This document shows, piece after piece, positions 8,066-16,773 of a stretch of DNA of 64,000 nt. The position numbers and the translations under genes are program-made. The stretch is taken from positions 62,001-126,000 of the forward strand of contig NZ_JACHCL010000005.1 in assembly GCF_014200725.1 (NCBI RefSeq). The letters are read 5' to 3'. Below the pieces are notes generated by a model. It did not search any database. It was not told the origin of the DNA and was given only the letters and a program-made list of their open reading frames with translations. Every line of letters starts with the position of its first letter. Position 1 is the stretch's first letter. This DNA comes from Janthinobacterium silvisoli. GTDB taxonomy: Bacteria; Pseudomonadota; Gammaproteobacteria; Burkholderiales; Burkholderiaceae_D.

Positions 8066-9213
8066 GCGGCTTGTCCTTCCATAAATACGGGAATCCGGGC
8101 ATTCAATGACGGCTGGTAGCACCAGGCCAGCGGCATGGCGGCGAGGACATCGGCCCAGGACTGCAGACAAGCCGCCGCCATCGTTTGCGCCAGTTGCTGG
8201 CCCGGACAGGCATGCCTTCCATGTCCATACGTGAGGATCGGCGAAACGGGACGCTGCAGCATGAAGCGGCCCGGCTCTGCATGCACGCTTGCATCGTGGC
8301 CGGCGCTGGCCAGCACCACCAGGAGCATCTGCCCTGGCGGCAAGGCCACGCCACCGATCTCGACCGGACATGCCGTATAGCGGCGGGTGTTGTGTATCGA
8401 TGGATCGTGCCGGCTCACTTCACGCAGCATGGCTGGCCACACGCCGGGGTCGCTTCGCAGTCGTGCGTGCAATCCCGCCTGCGTGCGCAAGGCCAGCACC
8501 GCATTGCCGACCAGGCCCGCCGTCGCTTCGCAGGTTTGCGATAGCAAGCCAATCAGATTGGCCAGCAAGCGAGGCTCGCTTTGCCAGCCTGCCATCTTGA
8601 TTTCAGCCAGCAAACTGCCCGGTACAGTATCGCGCAGCAACAGCGTAAACCGCTGCAATAGCGCGGCGGCCGCGGCTTGTGCGCCAGCCAGCTGATCGCT
8701 ATTGGACAGTGGCGACAGGCAAGCGACAAAATCACGCGTCCAGGCGGCCAGTTGCGGCCATTGCGCAGGCGCAAAACCCAGTAAGCCTGCCATGGCAAAC
8801 AGCGGTAGTTCAAACATCGCATTATGCAAGTCCACAGCGTTGCCTGGGATGTGGTCGCGGGCAATCTGCAGCGTACTTTGGTGCAGGCGCACCAAGTCCA
8901 CCTGGCCCAGCGCACTGGCCAGCACCTGTTTCGGTACAGTATGGCGCGCACCTTCATTCATGCGCACCAGCTCGGCAAAGATCGTCCCGCAGGACGTGCC
9001 CGCCAGGTTTTCAGGCACCGCCATGCCGGGCGGGCGCACACGGCAATCGGAGTGAGACAGCACCGCCTGCACGCCAGCGGTTCCCGCAGCGATATAACAA
9101 TCGAGCTGCGTATCAAAACGCAGCGGCGGGCCTGCCGCCAGGCGCCGATAATAATCATAGGGTGCTGCATGCGTGACGGCTGCGAGCGCGTGGACCGGAT
9201 CATCAAGATACAT
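8062..9213 (-). CDS. Cytochrome P450
   Basis: A 383-residue soluble P450, short for the family. The heme-thiolate loop is YGHGRHACPG and the K-helix ExxR is EVSR. The I-helix segment reads SQTCEATAGL, so the usual acid-Thr pair is Glu-Ala-Thr: the acid is kept but the oxygen-activating Thr next to it is Ala. I start at MYLDDPVHALAAVTHAAPYD because the upstream extension to 9513 runs back through the divergent regulator gene. The coupled ABM protein and the divergent ArsR-type regulator suggest a small regulated oxidation module; the substrate is unknown. Confidence 0.88.
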   Translation of the reverse strand: MYLDDPVHALAAVTHAAPYDYYRRLAAGPPLRFDTQLDCYIAAGTAGVQAVLSHSDCRVRPPGMAVPENLAGTSCGTIFAELVRMNEGARHTVPKQVLASALGQVDLVRLHQSTLQIARDHIPGNAVDLHNAMFELPLFAMAGLLGFAPAQWPQLAAWTRDFVACLSPLSNSDQLAGAQAAAAALLQRFTLLLRDTVPGSLLAEIKMAGWQSEPRLLANLIGLLSQTCEATAGLVGNAVLALRTQAGLHARLRSDPGVWPAMLREVSRHDPSIHNTRRYTACPVEIGGVALPPGQMLLVVLASAGHDASVHAEPGRFMLQRPVSPILTYGHGRHACPGQQLAQTMAAACLQSWADVLAAMPLAWCYQPSLNARIPVFMEGQAA

Positions 9214-9289
9214 GGCGCTTCCATTGCGGTAGGAGATGCTGGCGAGTATGCTGGCTATTCCACCACAACACTTCGCCCTATAACGAATC

Positions 9290-9985
9290 ATGGATGACAC
9301 GTTTCTTTCCCATACGGCCGACGCCAGCCTGGCGCAACTGGCCGGCGCCATCGCAGAACCGGCCCGCGCGCGCATGCTGTGCGCGCTGCTCGATGGCCAT
9401 GCGCGCACGGCCACCGAATTGTCGGTGCTGGCCGAGGTGGGAGCTTCCACGGCCAGCGCGCATTTGAGCCGCTTGCGCGACGACGGCTTGCTCTCGGTCG
9501 TGGCGCAAGGCAAGCACCGTTACTATCGGCTGGCCAGCGCCGAAGTTGGCCAGGCGCTGGAAGCGCTGCTGGTGGTGGCCGGCGTACCGCGCCAGCCCTT
9601 CATGCCCGCCACGCCAGACCGTTTGCGCCATGCGCGCACTTGCTACGACCATATGGCCGGCACGGTCGCTGTCGCGCTGCACGACCAGCTGTGCGCGCAG
9701 GGCTGGCTGATCGCAGAGGAAAACAATTACCGTCTCTCGCCAACAGGCGCAGCCGCCATGGCGGCGCTCGGTATCGACGTTAGCGCACTGCAGCGCCAGC
9801 GCCGCCGCTTCGCCTGCCCCTGCCTGGACTGGAGCGAGCGGCGTCCCCACCTGGGCGGTGCACTGGGTGCTGCCATCTTGCAACTGGCACTGCGCCAGGG
9901 CTGGGCCGAACGCGAACTCGACAGCCGAGCCCTGCGTATCACGGCCAAAAGCCAACAGCGGTTAATAGAAGCATTTGGCAACTAA
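9290..9985 (+). CDS. ArsR-family-like winged-helix transcriptional regulator
   Basis: A 231-residue regulator. The N-terminal 90 residues form a winged helix (LAGAIAEPARARMLCALLDG, ATELSVLAEVGASTASAHLS, RLRDDGLLSVVAQGKHRYYR), as in ArsR/SmtB proteins. The C-terminal region is longer than in classical ArsR proteins and holds RRRFACPCLDWSERRPHLGG with a Cys-Pro-Cys, which could bind a ligand or metal (inference). It is divergent from the P450 gene with 76 bases between the starts, the usual arrangement of a local regulator. Confidence 0.85.
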   Translation: MDDTFLSHTADASLAQLAGAIAEPARARMLCALLDGHARTATELSVLAEVGASTASAHLSRLRDDGLLSVVAQGKHRYYRLASAEVGQALEALLVVAGVPRQPFMPATPDRLRHARTCYDHMAGTVAVALHDQLCAQGWLIAEENNYRLSPTGAAAMAALGIDVSALQRQRRRFACPCLDWSERRPHLGGALGAAILQLALRQGWAERELDSRALRITAKSQQRLIEAFGN

Positions 9986-10048
9986 TTTGGCAACAACCAA
10001 GTGTCAGGCTATTATCTTGCAACCTACTTATTCTTTCCAGGATGCAAG

Positions 10049-10774
10049 ATGATCGCCTTCGAAGGTTTATCCAAGCAATATGGCAGTTTCGAGGCGCTCA
10101 AGCCGCTCAGCCTGCAAGTAGGCAAGGGGGAAGTGTTCGGCTTCCTGGGCCCGAATGGCGCGGGCAAGACCACCACCATCCGCATGATGATGGGCATCCT
10201 GGTGCCCAGCGCGGGACGGGTCTTGATCGATGGCCTCGATTGCCACCGCGATGGCGCCGCCGTCAAGCGCAAGGTGGGTTATTTGCCCGACAATCCCATC
10301 TTTTATGATTATCTGCGCGGCCGCGAAATTCTGCAATTCGTCGCTGAAATGCATGGCTATCCGCGCGCGGAAGCGGTACAGCGCACGGCGCGCCTGCTGA
10401 GCGAATTTGGCCTCGATGAAGCGGGCGACGATTTCGCCGTCAATTACTCGCTGGGCATGAAGAAAAAACTGGGCCTGGCTTGCGCGCTGATCCACGATCC
10501 CGCCGTGCTGATACTCGATGAGCCGATCAACGGCCTCGATCCGCGCGCTTCGCGCGAGGTGCAGGAACGGCTGTTGCGCATCGCCGCCGCCGGCACCACC
10601 ATCTTCGTTTCCACCCACTTGCTGGATATGGCGGAAAAGCTGTGCAGCCGGGTTGCCATCATCCACCAGGGCGCACTGGCCGCTACCGGCAGCCTGGACG
10701 ATATCCGGCAGCAACTGGCCAGCAAGGGCAGCCTGGAAGAACTGTTCCTGCAACTGACGGAACCTGCCGCATGA
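10049..10774 (+). CDS. ABC transporter ATP-binding protein
   Basis: A 241-residue ABC ATPase of the multidrug/ABC-2 exporter type. Walker A is GPNGAGKTT, the signature is YSLGMKKKLG, Walker B is VLILDEP with the D-loop NGLDPRA, and the switch His is in STHLLD. I start at MIAFEGLSKQYGSFEALKPL; the upstream ATG at 10001 adds residues unlike any ABC protein. The next gene encodes the fused permease-protease and starts in an ATGA overlap, so the two should be made together and assemble in the inner membrane. Confidence 0.93.
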   Translation: MIAFEGLSKQYGSFEALKPLSLQVGKGEVFGFLGPNGAGKTTTIRMMMGILVPSAGRVLIDGLDCHRDGAAVKRKVGYLPDNPIFYDYLRGREILQFVAEMHGYPRAEAVQRTARLLSEFGLDEAGDDFAVNYSLGMKKKLGLACALIHDPAVLILDEPINGLDPRASREVQERLLRIAAAGTTIFVSTHLLDMAEKLCSRVAIIHQGALAATGSLDDIRQQLASKGSLEELFLQLTEPAA

Positions 10775-13101
10775 ACACCGCGCATGTCACGCCCTTGCGC
10801 GCCATCTGGCTGCTGACCCGTTTGCGCCTGCAGCGCATGCTCAATGTCGGTGGCGCCCGCTTTGCATTCAAGCGCAAAAAAAACCATGAAAAATCCCGCC
10901 CCGCCACGGCCGGCAAGCGCCGCGGCATGTGGCTGGTCAGCGCCCTCGTGCTGGCGGCGATGCTGTTTTCTTTCGGTAATATCGCGCACCAAAGCGTACT
11001 GAACCTGCATTGCGGGCTGGACGCCATCACCACCTGCCATGGGCAAGACGGCATGGATGCAGTGGCGGCCCAGCTGACAGGCACACCGTTCAGTGCCGCG
11101 CTACTGGCAGGCCTGAGCTTGCAATTATGTCTGCTATGGCTGGTCAGCGTGCTGCTGCCGCTGGGCGCAGGCGACCTGGCCAAGCCGGACTGGGACCTGG
11201 AATGGCTGGTCACCCTGCCCACCTCCAAAACCACCTTGCTATGGGCGCGCGTGTTTGAGCGCAGCGTGGCCAACCCGGTCGGCCTGATTGCCCTGCTGCC
11301 CTCAACTACCGTGATCGCCTGGTATGGCGGCTATGGCTGGCTGGCGCCGCTGCCGGCCTTGGCCCTCAGCCTGTTGCTGTTGCTGGCAGCGGCCATGCTG
11401 CGCACCCTGGTCGACACAGGATTGCGTCTGAAGCTGTCGCCGTCCAGCCTGGGCAATTTGCAAGCACTGATTTCCATCGTCGGCATCGTGCCCATGTATA
11501 TCGCCATGTCGTTCGGCATGAGCCGGCAGGGCTTTGCCTTCGGCTGGGCCGCCGACATGCCTGCCTGGAGCAGCTGGACGCCACCAGGCCTGGTAATACA
11601 ACTACTGAATCGCCCCAGCGTGGCCTTGGCCGCAACGCTGCTGGTGCAAGTGGCCGTGCTGCTATGGCTGGGCATGCTGATCTTGCGCCGCCAGCTGCGC
11701 GATGGCGTGGTGGGGAGTGGCCAGCGTGCCAGCATGCGTACGGCCCCCAAGGCAAACGCGCCAGCACAGCCGTCCAGCCGCTGGCAGATTGGCACGGTGA
11801 TACAGCGGCGCGAATTGAGCCTGCTCAAACGTGACCGCAACTTCTTCGTGCAAACCTTGCTGCTGCCACTCGTGATCCTTGGCAGCCAGGTGGTATTTAC
11901 AGGCCGCCTGCATGATGTGCATAAGTTGCTGGAAAGCCCTGCCCTGCTGGTCTCGACCGGCTTTTTCCTCGGCACCTACACCCTGATGATGTCCGCCTTC
12001 CAGACCCTGAACAAGGAAGGTGGTTCGCTGTGGATGCTGTACACCTTCCCTGTTTCTGTCGAACAGGCTTTGAAGGAAAAAGCCCAGCTGTGGGCCGTAT
12101 TATCCATGGTGTATCCGCTGATCTTGTTTGGAGCAGCCCTACTGTTCATACCGCAATGGCGCTGGGACATGGCTGGCCTGATGCTGCTGGCGCTGGCCGG
12201 CATCGCCCTGTATAGCGTGATCGCCGTGGCGCTGGGCGTGTTTGCCAGCGATCCGCTGGCCACCGAGGTGCAAGCGAAAATGCGCCCCACTTATCTGTAT
12301 CTGTACATGCTGCTGACAGGCCTGTACATCGGCGCCCTGTCGGCCGGCAGCCTGGTGCAGCGACTGGTCTTCCTCGTGCTAACGGTGGCGCTGGCGCTGG
12401 CGCTGTGGCAAAAGGCGCGCGACCAGATACCGTATCTGCTGGACCCGGCTGCTTCGCCGCCGGCGCGCGTGTCGGCCTCGGACGGCTTGATGGCCGCCAT
12501 GCTGTTCTTCGTGGCGCAGGTGCTGATCTTGCTGCTGCTCAAAGGCAAAGGCAGCGCGACCCTGCTGCACATCGCACTGGCCTTCGGCGCCGCCGGTGGA
12601 CTGACCTATGTGCTGGTGCGCCTGCTGTACTGGCGCAGCAAGACGGCTGGCGTGCCGCGCATACTGAACGGAAAGCAAGCGCTGCGCTGGGGCGGTATTG
12701 GTGCTGGTCTGGCAGCCGTCTGCGGCATCGCCTATCTGTTCGCCTTGCAGGCGAACGGCCAGTTGCCGGCCGCACCGCTATTGCATACGGCCGGCTGGAG
12801 CCGGGACTGGCTGTGGCTGATCGGCCTGACCGTGCTTGCCGCGCCCTTGTGCGAAGAATTCATCTTCCGTGGTTTGATACAGGGCGGCTTGCGCCGCTCG
12901 CTACCCGCCTGGCAAGCGATTACCATCAGCGCCGCCATCTTCGCCATCGTCCATCCACCCGCTTCGATGCTGCCCGTGTTCGTGCTGGGTTTGTGCACAG
13001 GCTACGCCTACCAGCGCAGCGGCTCCTTGCTAGCGCCGATGCTGGCCCACGCCGGCTACAACGCCGCGATTTTGCTGTGCCAGCGGTTCTGGATAACGTA
13101 A
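10771..13101 (+). CDS. ABC exporter permease fused to a CPBP (Abi) intramembrane protease
   Basis: A 776-residue polytopic membrane protein. Residues 1 to about 560 contain many hydrophobic segments in ABC-2-type permease style. The last third is a CPBP-family domain with all hallmark motifs: EEFIFR with Glu695, Glu696 and Arg700; FAIVH ending in His728; and HAGYN with His760. CPBP proteins include eukaryotic Rce1 and bacterial immunity proteins such as those protecting against bacteriocins. The start is the ATG overlapping the ATPase stop. The fusion suggests peptide processing coupled to export, or self-protection (inference). A strong terminator follows. Confidence 0.88.
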   Translation: MNTAHVTPLRAIWLLTRLRLQRMLNVGGARFAFKRKKNHEKSRPATAGKRRGMWLVSALVLAAMLFSFGNIAHQSVLNLHCGLDAITTCHGQDGMDAVAAQLTGTPFSAALLAGLSLQLCLLWLVSVLLPLGAGDLAKPDWDLEWLVTLPTSKTTLLWARVFERSVANPVGLIALLPSTTVIAWYGGYGWLAPLPALALSLLLLLAAAMLRTLVDTGLRLKLSPSSLGNLQALISIVGIVPMYIAMSFGMSRQGFAFGWAADMPAWSSWTPPGLVIQLLNRPSVALAATLLVQVAVLLWLGMLILRRQLRDGVVGSGQRASMRTAPKANAPAQPSSRWQIGTVIQRRELSLLKRDRNFFVQTLLLPLVILGSQVVFTGRLHDVHKLLESPALLVSTGFFLGTYTLMMSAFQTLNKEGGSLWMLYTFPVSVEQALKEKAQLWAVLSMVYPLILFGAALLFIPQWRWDMAGLMLLALAGIALYSVIAVALGVFASDPLATEVQAKMRPTYLYLYMLLTGLYIGALSAGSLVQRLVFLVLTVALALALWQKARDQIPYLLDPAASPPARVSASDGLMAAMLFFVAQVLILLLLKGKGSATLLHIALAFGAAGGLTYVLVRLLYWRSKTAGVPRILNGKQALRWGGIGAGLAAVCGIAYLFALQANGQLPAAPLLHTAGWSRDWLWLIGLTVLAAPLCEEFIFRGLIQGGLRRSLPAWQAITISAAIFAIVHPPASMLPVFVLGLCTGYAYQRSGSLLAPMLAHAGYNAAILLCQRFWIT

Positions 13102-13130
13102 GGATCATCCTCAACCGGCTGCAAAATAAA

Positions 13131-13173
13131 AAAGCCCGCACGCCGATGTAGACACATCGTTCGTGCGGGCTTT
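13131..13173 (+). terminator. Intrinsic terminator after the ABC exporter genes
   Basis: AAAGCCCGCACG (13131-13142) pairs with CGTGCGGGCTTT ending at 13173, with an inner CGATGT/ACATCG stem around an AGAC loop. It can work in both directions and also lies just after the minus-strand Pmp3/YqaE stop. Confidence 0.85.
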
Positions 13174-13203
13174 AGCGCAAGGATTTCCTGGCGCCCGGGG
13201 GAT

Positions 13204-13425
13204 TTAAATCACCCGACTACGCCTGCGCATGTAGCTGCGGCTTACGGCCCCTTCCAGTTCCTGCTCCGTCTTGTGCTGGTTCACCGTGTGCAGGGCCCAC
13301 AGGGCCCCCGGCACCCAGCCGATCACAGTGCACTGCAATATCAGGGCGGCGGCACCGGCCAGCGGGCGCCCCAGCAAAAAGAACGTGAGACATGGAAGCA
13401 GCAGGGCTATCAGCAAACGCATCAC
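13204..13425 (-). CDS. YqaE/Pmp3 family membrane protein
   Basis: A 73-residue protein with two membrane segments (LLIALLLPCLTFFLLGRPLA and AAALILQCTVIGWVPGALWA), matching the Pmp3/YqaE pattern in which the second segment carries GWxPG followed by an Ala-His pair. Members are small stress-induced proteins linked to membrane potential and salt tolerance. It is the last gene of the minus-strand ter cluster, 91 bases after the second TerD gene, and may have its own promoter in that gap. Confidence 0.85.
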   Translation of the reverse strand: MMRLLIALLLPCLTFFLLGRPLAGAAALILQCTVIGWVPGALWALHTVNQHKTEQELEGAVSRSYMRRRSRVI

Positions 13426-13516
13426 AACATACTCTCCTTCAATCTAAGAGCAGCGGGCAAGGCCCGGTATCCGGTCCGTGTCCCGCCCGCCGCGAACTAC
13501 TCCTTGGGACGACTCC

Positions 13517-14098
13517 TTACAAATGCGCCGCGATCTGTGGCATCAAATCGTCAAAGGTACGGCCATTGCCGTTTTCGCCGATCGCGTGCATTTTCCATTC
13601 GCCGTTATGGCGGTACAGCTTGGCCATGATCTGCGCCGTGTGGGCGCCTTGTACCGACAGGTTGAAACGCGCGATTTCCTGCTGGTTGCTCGCATTAACG
13701 ATGCGGCAATAGGCGTTTTCCACCTGCGAGAAATTCTGGCCCGTGAAACTGTTGACGGTGAAGACCAGGCTTTTCACCTGCGACGGCACTTTCGTCAGGT
13801 CGACATTGATCTGCTCGTCGTCGCCATCGCCGGCGCCGGTGCGGTTGTCGCCCGTGTGAACGATGCTGCCATCGCGGCTTTTCAGCTGGCGGAACCAGAC
13901 GATATCGGCCAGCTTGCTGCTGTCATCGAACAGCACGCAAGACGCATCGAGGTCGATGGCTTCCGTTTTCGCACCGAAACCGAAAAAACCCTTGGTCTTG
14001 ATCGAATCCCAGCCCAGGCCCATGGTGATACGGCTCAGGCTAGCGCCAGCTTCCTTGTCCAGCGAGATCTTCTGGCCCTTGCTCAAATTGACAGACAT
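13517..14098 (-). CDS. TerD family protein
   Basis: A 193-residue TerD-domain protein (MSVNLSKGQKISLDKEAG, then ITMGLGWDSIKTKG). The calcium-site motif region [20 protein letters not shown] is intact, as is the later FTVNSFTGQNFSQVENAYCR. TerD proteins are cytoplasmic Ca-binding beta-sandwich proteins from tellurite, phage and chemical-damage resistance operons. It shares a layout and the [14 protein letters not shown] motif with the other TerD gene at 14880-15455, so the two are paralogues in one cluster. Confidence 0.93.
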   Translation of the reverse strand: MSVNLSKGQKISLDKEAGASLSRITMGLGWDSIKTKGFFGFGAKTEAIDLDASCVLFDDSSKLADIVWFRQLKSRDGSIVHTGDNRTGAGDGDDEQINVDLTKVPSQVKSLVFTVNSFTGQNFSQVENAYCRIVNASNQQEIARFNLSVQGAHTAQIMAKLYRHNGEWKMHAIGENGNGRTFDDLMPQIAAHL

Positions 14099-14138
14099 AC
14101 GTTTTGCTCCTGATGATTAAATTGAATGTATGACTTAC

Positions 14139-14834
14139 TTACGCCGGCTTGCTTTGTGTCCAGGCAAGGAAGGCTGCACGGTTGCGCGAACACACGAGGA
14201 TCTTTCCTGTTCCCCTGAATTTCAGCACGATGCCTTCGCCGCTGGTCTGACTATTGATCAGATTGCCCAGGAATCCGCCGCTGCTGCCGGTGGTCATCGA
14301 AATTTCGTATTGCAGGCGGTTGTCCCAGCACACCACGTGCGAGTTATCGATCACCACGTCCTTGCCAGGCGCCACTTCCAGTTCGGACATGGCGCCGAAA
14401 CCGGATACCGCCAACTGGCCGCTGCCTGCCGTCTCGGTGATGAAAAAGCCACCGCTCTGGGCAAACAGCGCATTGCCAAGGCTTTGCGTGCGCACCTTCA
14501 ATTCCACGCCAGAAGTGGCCGCCACGAAGGCGCCATCGCTGATCATGTATTGCTGGCTACCAATGTCCAACACCCGCATGGCGCCTGGCAAGGTGGGCGA
14601 CAGCAAACAATCGCCATCGCCGCGCAAGGCCTCGATATGCTGCTGAAAGAAAGACTCGCCGTTGGCAAAGGTGCGCATCAGCGCAGCGCCTATGCCACCC
14701 GTCATCTTGCCTTTCAGCTCGAGATTGGTTTCCATCATCACCATCGCATCGGACTCGCAATAAATCTTCTCGCCTTTGGCCAGCGCGATATGCAGAAACG
14801 GATCGACCTCTCCGGTCACATTGAAAATTGGCAT
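14139..14834 (-). CDS. AIM24/TIGR00266 family protein
   Basis: A 231-residue protein rich in beta strands, starting MPIFNVTGEVDPFLHIALAK. It contains the family pattern ESFFQQHIEA followed by LSPTLPGAM and the C-terminal EGIVLKFRGTGKILVCSRN. Homologues occur alone or between ter genes, and mitochondrial AIM24 shares the fold; the biochemical role is unknown. I use the ATG at 14834, after an AGGAG, rather than the codon at 14864. It sits between the two TerD genes with gaps of 40 and 45 bases, so it is cotranscribed with them. Confidence 0.88.
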   Translation of the reverse strand: MPIFNVTGEVDPFLHIALAKGEKIYCESDAMVMMETNLELKGKMTGGIGAALMRTFANGESFFQQHIEALRGDGDCLLSPTLPGAMRVLDIGSQQYMISDGAFVAATSGVELKVRTQSLGNALFAQSGGFFITETAGSGQLAVSGFGAMSELEVAPGKDVVIDNSHVVCWDNRLQYEISMTTGSSGGFLGNLINSQTSGEGIVLKFRGTGKILVCSRNRAAFLAWTQSKPA

Positions 14835-14879
14835 ACAGCAACTCCTTCTTGACGATGGTGACAATAGAACTATTGCAAC

Positions 14880-15455
14880 TTAGACGCCCACACCGAACGA
14901 TGCCGCTAATGGGCCGAGACCGCCCTTGTAGCCTTGTCCGATGGCCTTGAATTTCCAATCGGCGCCATTGCGGTAGATTTCACCGAAGACCATCGCCGTT
15001 TCCGTCGAGCCATCTTCCGACAAGTCGAAGCGGGCGATTTCCGTATTGCCGTTTTCGTTGACGCAGCGCACATAGGCCTTCGATACCATACCGAAATTCT
15101 GCTTGCGCGCTTCAGCGTCGTGGATGGTCACGCAGACGGCGATCTTGTCAACGTCGGCCGGCACCTTGGCCAGGTCCACCACCACGCTTTCATCATCGCC
15201 ATCGCCGGCGCCGGTGCGGTTGTCGCCCGTGTGGGTAACGGAGCCATCGCTCGATTTGAGGTTGTTATAAAAAATCATGTCGATGTCGGCGCGCACCTTG
15301 CCGTCCGCCTTCAGCAGGAAGGCCGAACCGTCGATATCGAAGGCGGCGCCATCGGTGACGCGGGCATCCCAGCCCAGGCCGATGATCATTTTGGCGATGC
15401 CAGGTGCTTCCTTGCTCAGGTTAACGTTGCCGCCTTTTTGCAGATTGATAGCCAT
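14880..15455 (-). CDS. TerD family protein
   Basis: A 191-residue TerD-domain protein ([20 protein letters not shown], then [16 protein letters not shown]) with the calcium-site stretch [20 protein letters not shown]. It resembles TerD/TerE proteins of the tellurite and chemical-stress resistance clusters. An AGGAG is placed well before the ATG. A gap of about 130 bases separates it from the DUF475 gene upstream, so an extra promoter could exist there; the three genes TerD, AIM24-like and TerD then follow closely. Confidence 0.93.
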   Translation of the reverse strand: MAINLQKGGNVNLSKEAPGIAKMIIGLGWDARVTDGAAFDIDGSAFLLKADGKVRADIDMIFYNNLKSSDGSVTHTGDNRTGAGDGDDESVVVDLAKVPADVDKIAVCVTIHDAEARKQNFGMVSKAYVRCVNENGNTEIARFDLSEDGSTETAMVFGEIYRNGADWKFKAIGQGYKGGLGPLAASFGVGV

Positions 15456-15585
15456 GATGTGTTACTCCTATTTAAAAATAAAAACACCTGGCGCCCTCCA
15501 CCGGCCCGACTCCCCAGGCCGGCGGCGACGCTTGCTGCCTCATGCTGGCAAACGGGTGTGAACGTTTGCCGCGGTTTGCTTGCGA

Positions 15586-16659
15586 TTAAGCCTTGGCCGC
15601 TTCCAGCTCAGGCTGATCCTCACCTTCCAGCAAAGCCATCCTGCGCTTGTAGCGGATCGACGACCACAGCGAAGCCAAAATAAACGCCACGCCGATCAGG
15701 CCCGTGAAGATCTCGGGGATGTGGAACTTCATGCTGGCCAACATGATCAGCGCCAGAATGCCGATCGCATAATGCGCACCGTGTTCAAGGTAGACAAACT
15801 CGTCCAGGGTGCCCTTGCGTACCAGGAAGACCGTCATCGAGCGTACAAACATCGCGCCGATGGCCAGGCCCAGCATGATGATCACGACATCCTTGGTAAT
15901 CGCAAACGCGCCGATCACGCCGTCAAAGCTGAACGAGGCATCGAGCACTTCCAGATACAGGAAACCACCGATACCGCCGCGCTTGACGATGTCACCCACA
16001 TTGCCGTTGCCGTTATCGCCTTCCAGCAAGCCACTGATCACATCCACGCCCACATAGGTCAGCACGCCCCACAAGCCGGCCGTCAGCACCACCAGTTTCT
16101 GGCCCGGCTCTATCATGCTCAGGCTAGCCATCAGGGTGCCCAGCGCGATCATCACGGAGATCGACGATACCTTGCCCAGCGCGCCCAGTTTTTCTTCAAA
16201 GCGGCCCAGCCAATGGGTTTCTTTCTCGTCATCGAGCAAGAAGTTCAGGAACACCAGCAGCAGGAAAATACCACCGAAGGCCGCCACTTCTGCGTGGTGA
16301 TTAGTCAGGTGCATTGAATACTGCTGCGGATCGCTCAAGGCCAGGTCCCATACTTGCAACAGGCCCAGGTCTGCCGCCTGCGCCACGATCACCAGCGGAA
16401 ATAACAAGCGCATGCCGAACACGGCGATGATGATGCCCACGCCCAGGAACAGGTTTTGCCAGAATTTGTCCCAGGTCTTCAGTACCGAGGCATTGACCAC
16501 CGCGTTGTCGAAAGACAGCGACACTTCCATCACGCCCAGGATCACCGCGATACCCAGCGCCGACATCATGGCCGAGACGCCGCCATGGGTATAACCCCAC
16601 CAGGCCGCAATGGCCAGGCAGACAAATGTCACCAGGAATGACACCCTGAAATGCTTCAT
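15586..16659 (-). CDS. TerC-like DUF475 integral membrane protein
   Basis: A 357-residue polytopic protein of the DUF475 branch of the TerC family, with about nine hydrophobic segments. The conserved acidic membrane motifs are visible: EVSLSFDNAVVNASVL near residue 46 and EVLDASFSFDGVIGAFAI further on, the two repeats expected of TerC-like metal-ion proteins. TerC relatives have been linked to manganese export and metal insertion into secreted enzymes. It is the first gene of the stress cluster and divergent from the NhaR-like regulator gene. Confidence 0.92.
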   Translation of the reverse strand: MKHFRVSFLVTFVCLAIAAWWGYTHGGVSAMMSALGIAVILGVMEVSLSFDNAVVNASVLKTWDKFWQNLFLGVGIIIAVFGMRLLFPLVIVAQAADLGLLQVWDLALSDPQQYSMHLTNHHAEVAAFGGIFLLLVFLNFLLDDEKETHWLGRFEEKLGALGKVSSISVMIALGTLMASLSMIEPGQKLVVLTAGLWGVLTYVGVDVISGLLEGDNGNGNVGDIVKRGGIGGFLYLEVLDASFSFDGVIGAFAITKDVVIIMLGLAIGAMFVRSMTVFLVRKGTLDEFVYLEHGAHYAIGILALIMLASMKFHIPEIFTGLIGVAFILASLWSSIRYKRRMALLEGEDQPELEAAKA

Positions 16660-16773
16660 CGAATTTCCTTGTTGTCATGATTGAATGACAGGCAGTATAG
16701 GGGCGCGCGATTGATTAAAAAATGGAAGATAATGGAAGCATTACTTCGTAAAAACAGAAGATAGGACGCAGGC

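Noticed and set aside
8062-9513. P450 frame extended to 9513
   Set aside because: The extra 100 codons lie inside the divergent ArsR-like gene and have no P450 features; the ATG at 9213 gives a normal start.
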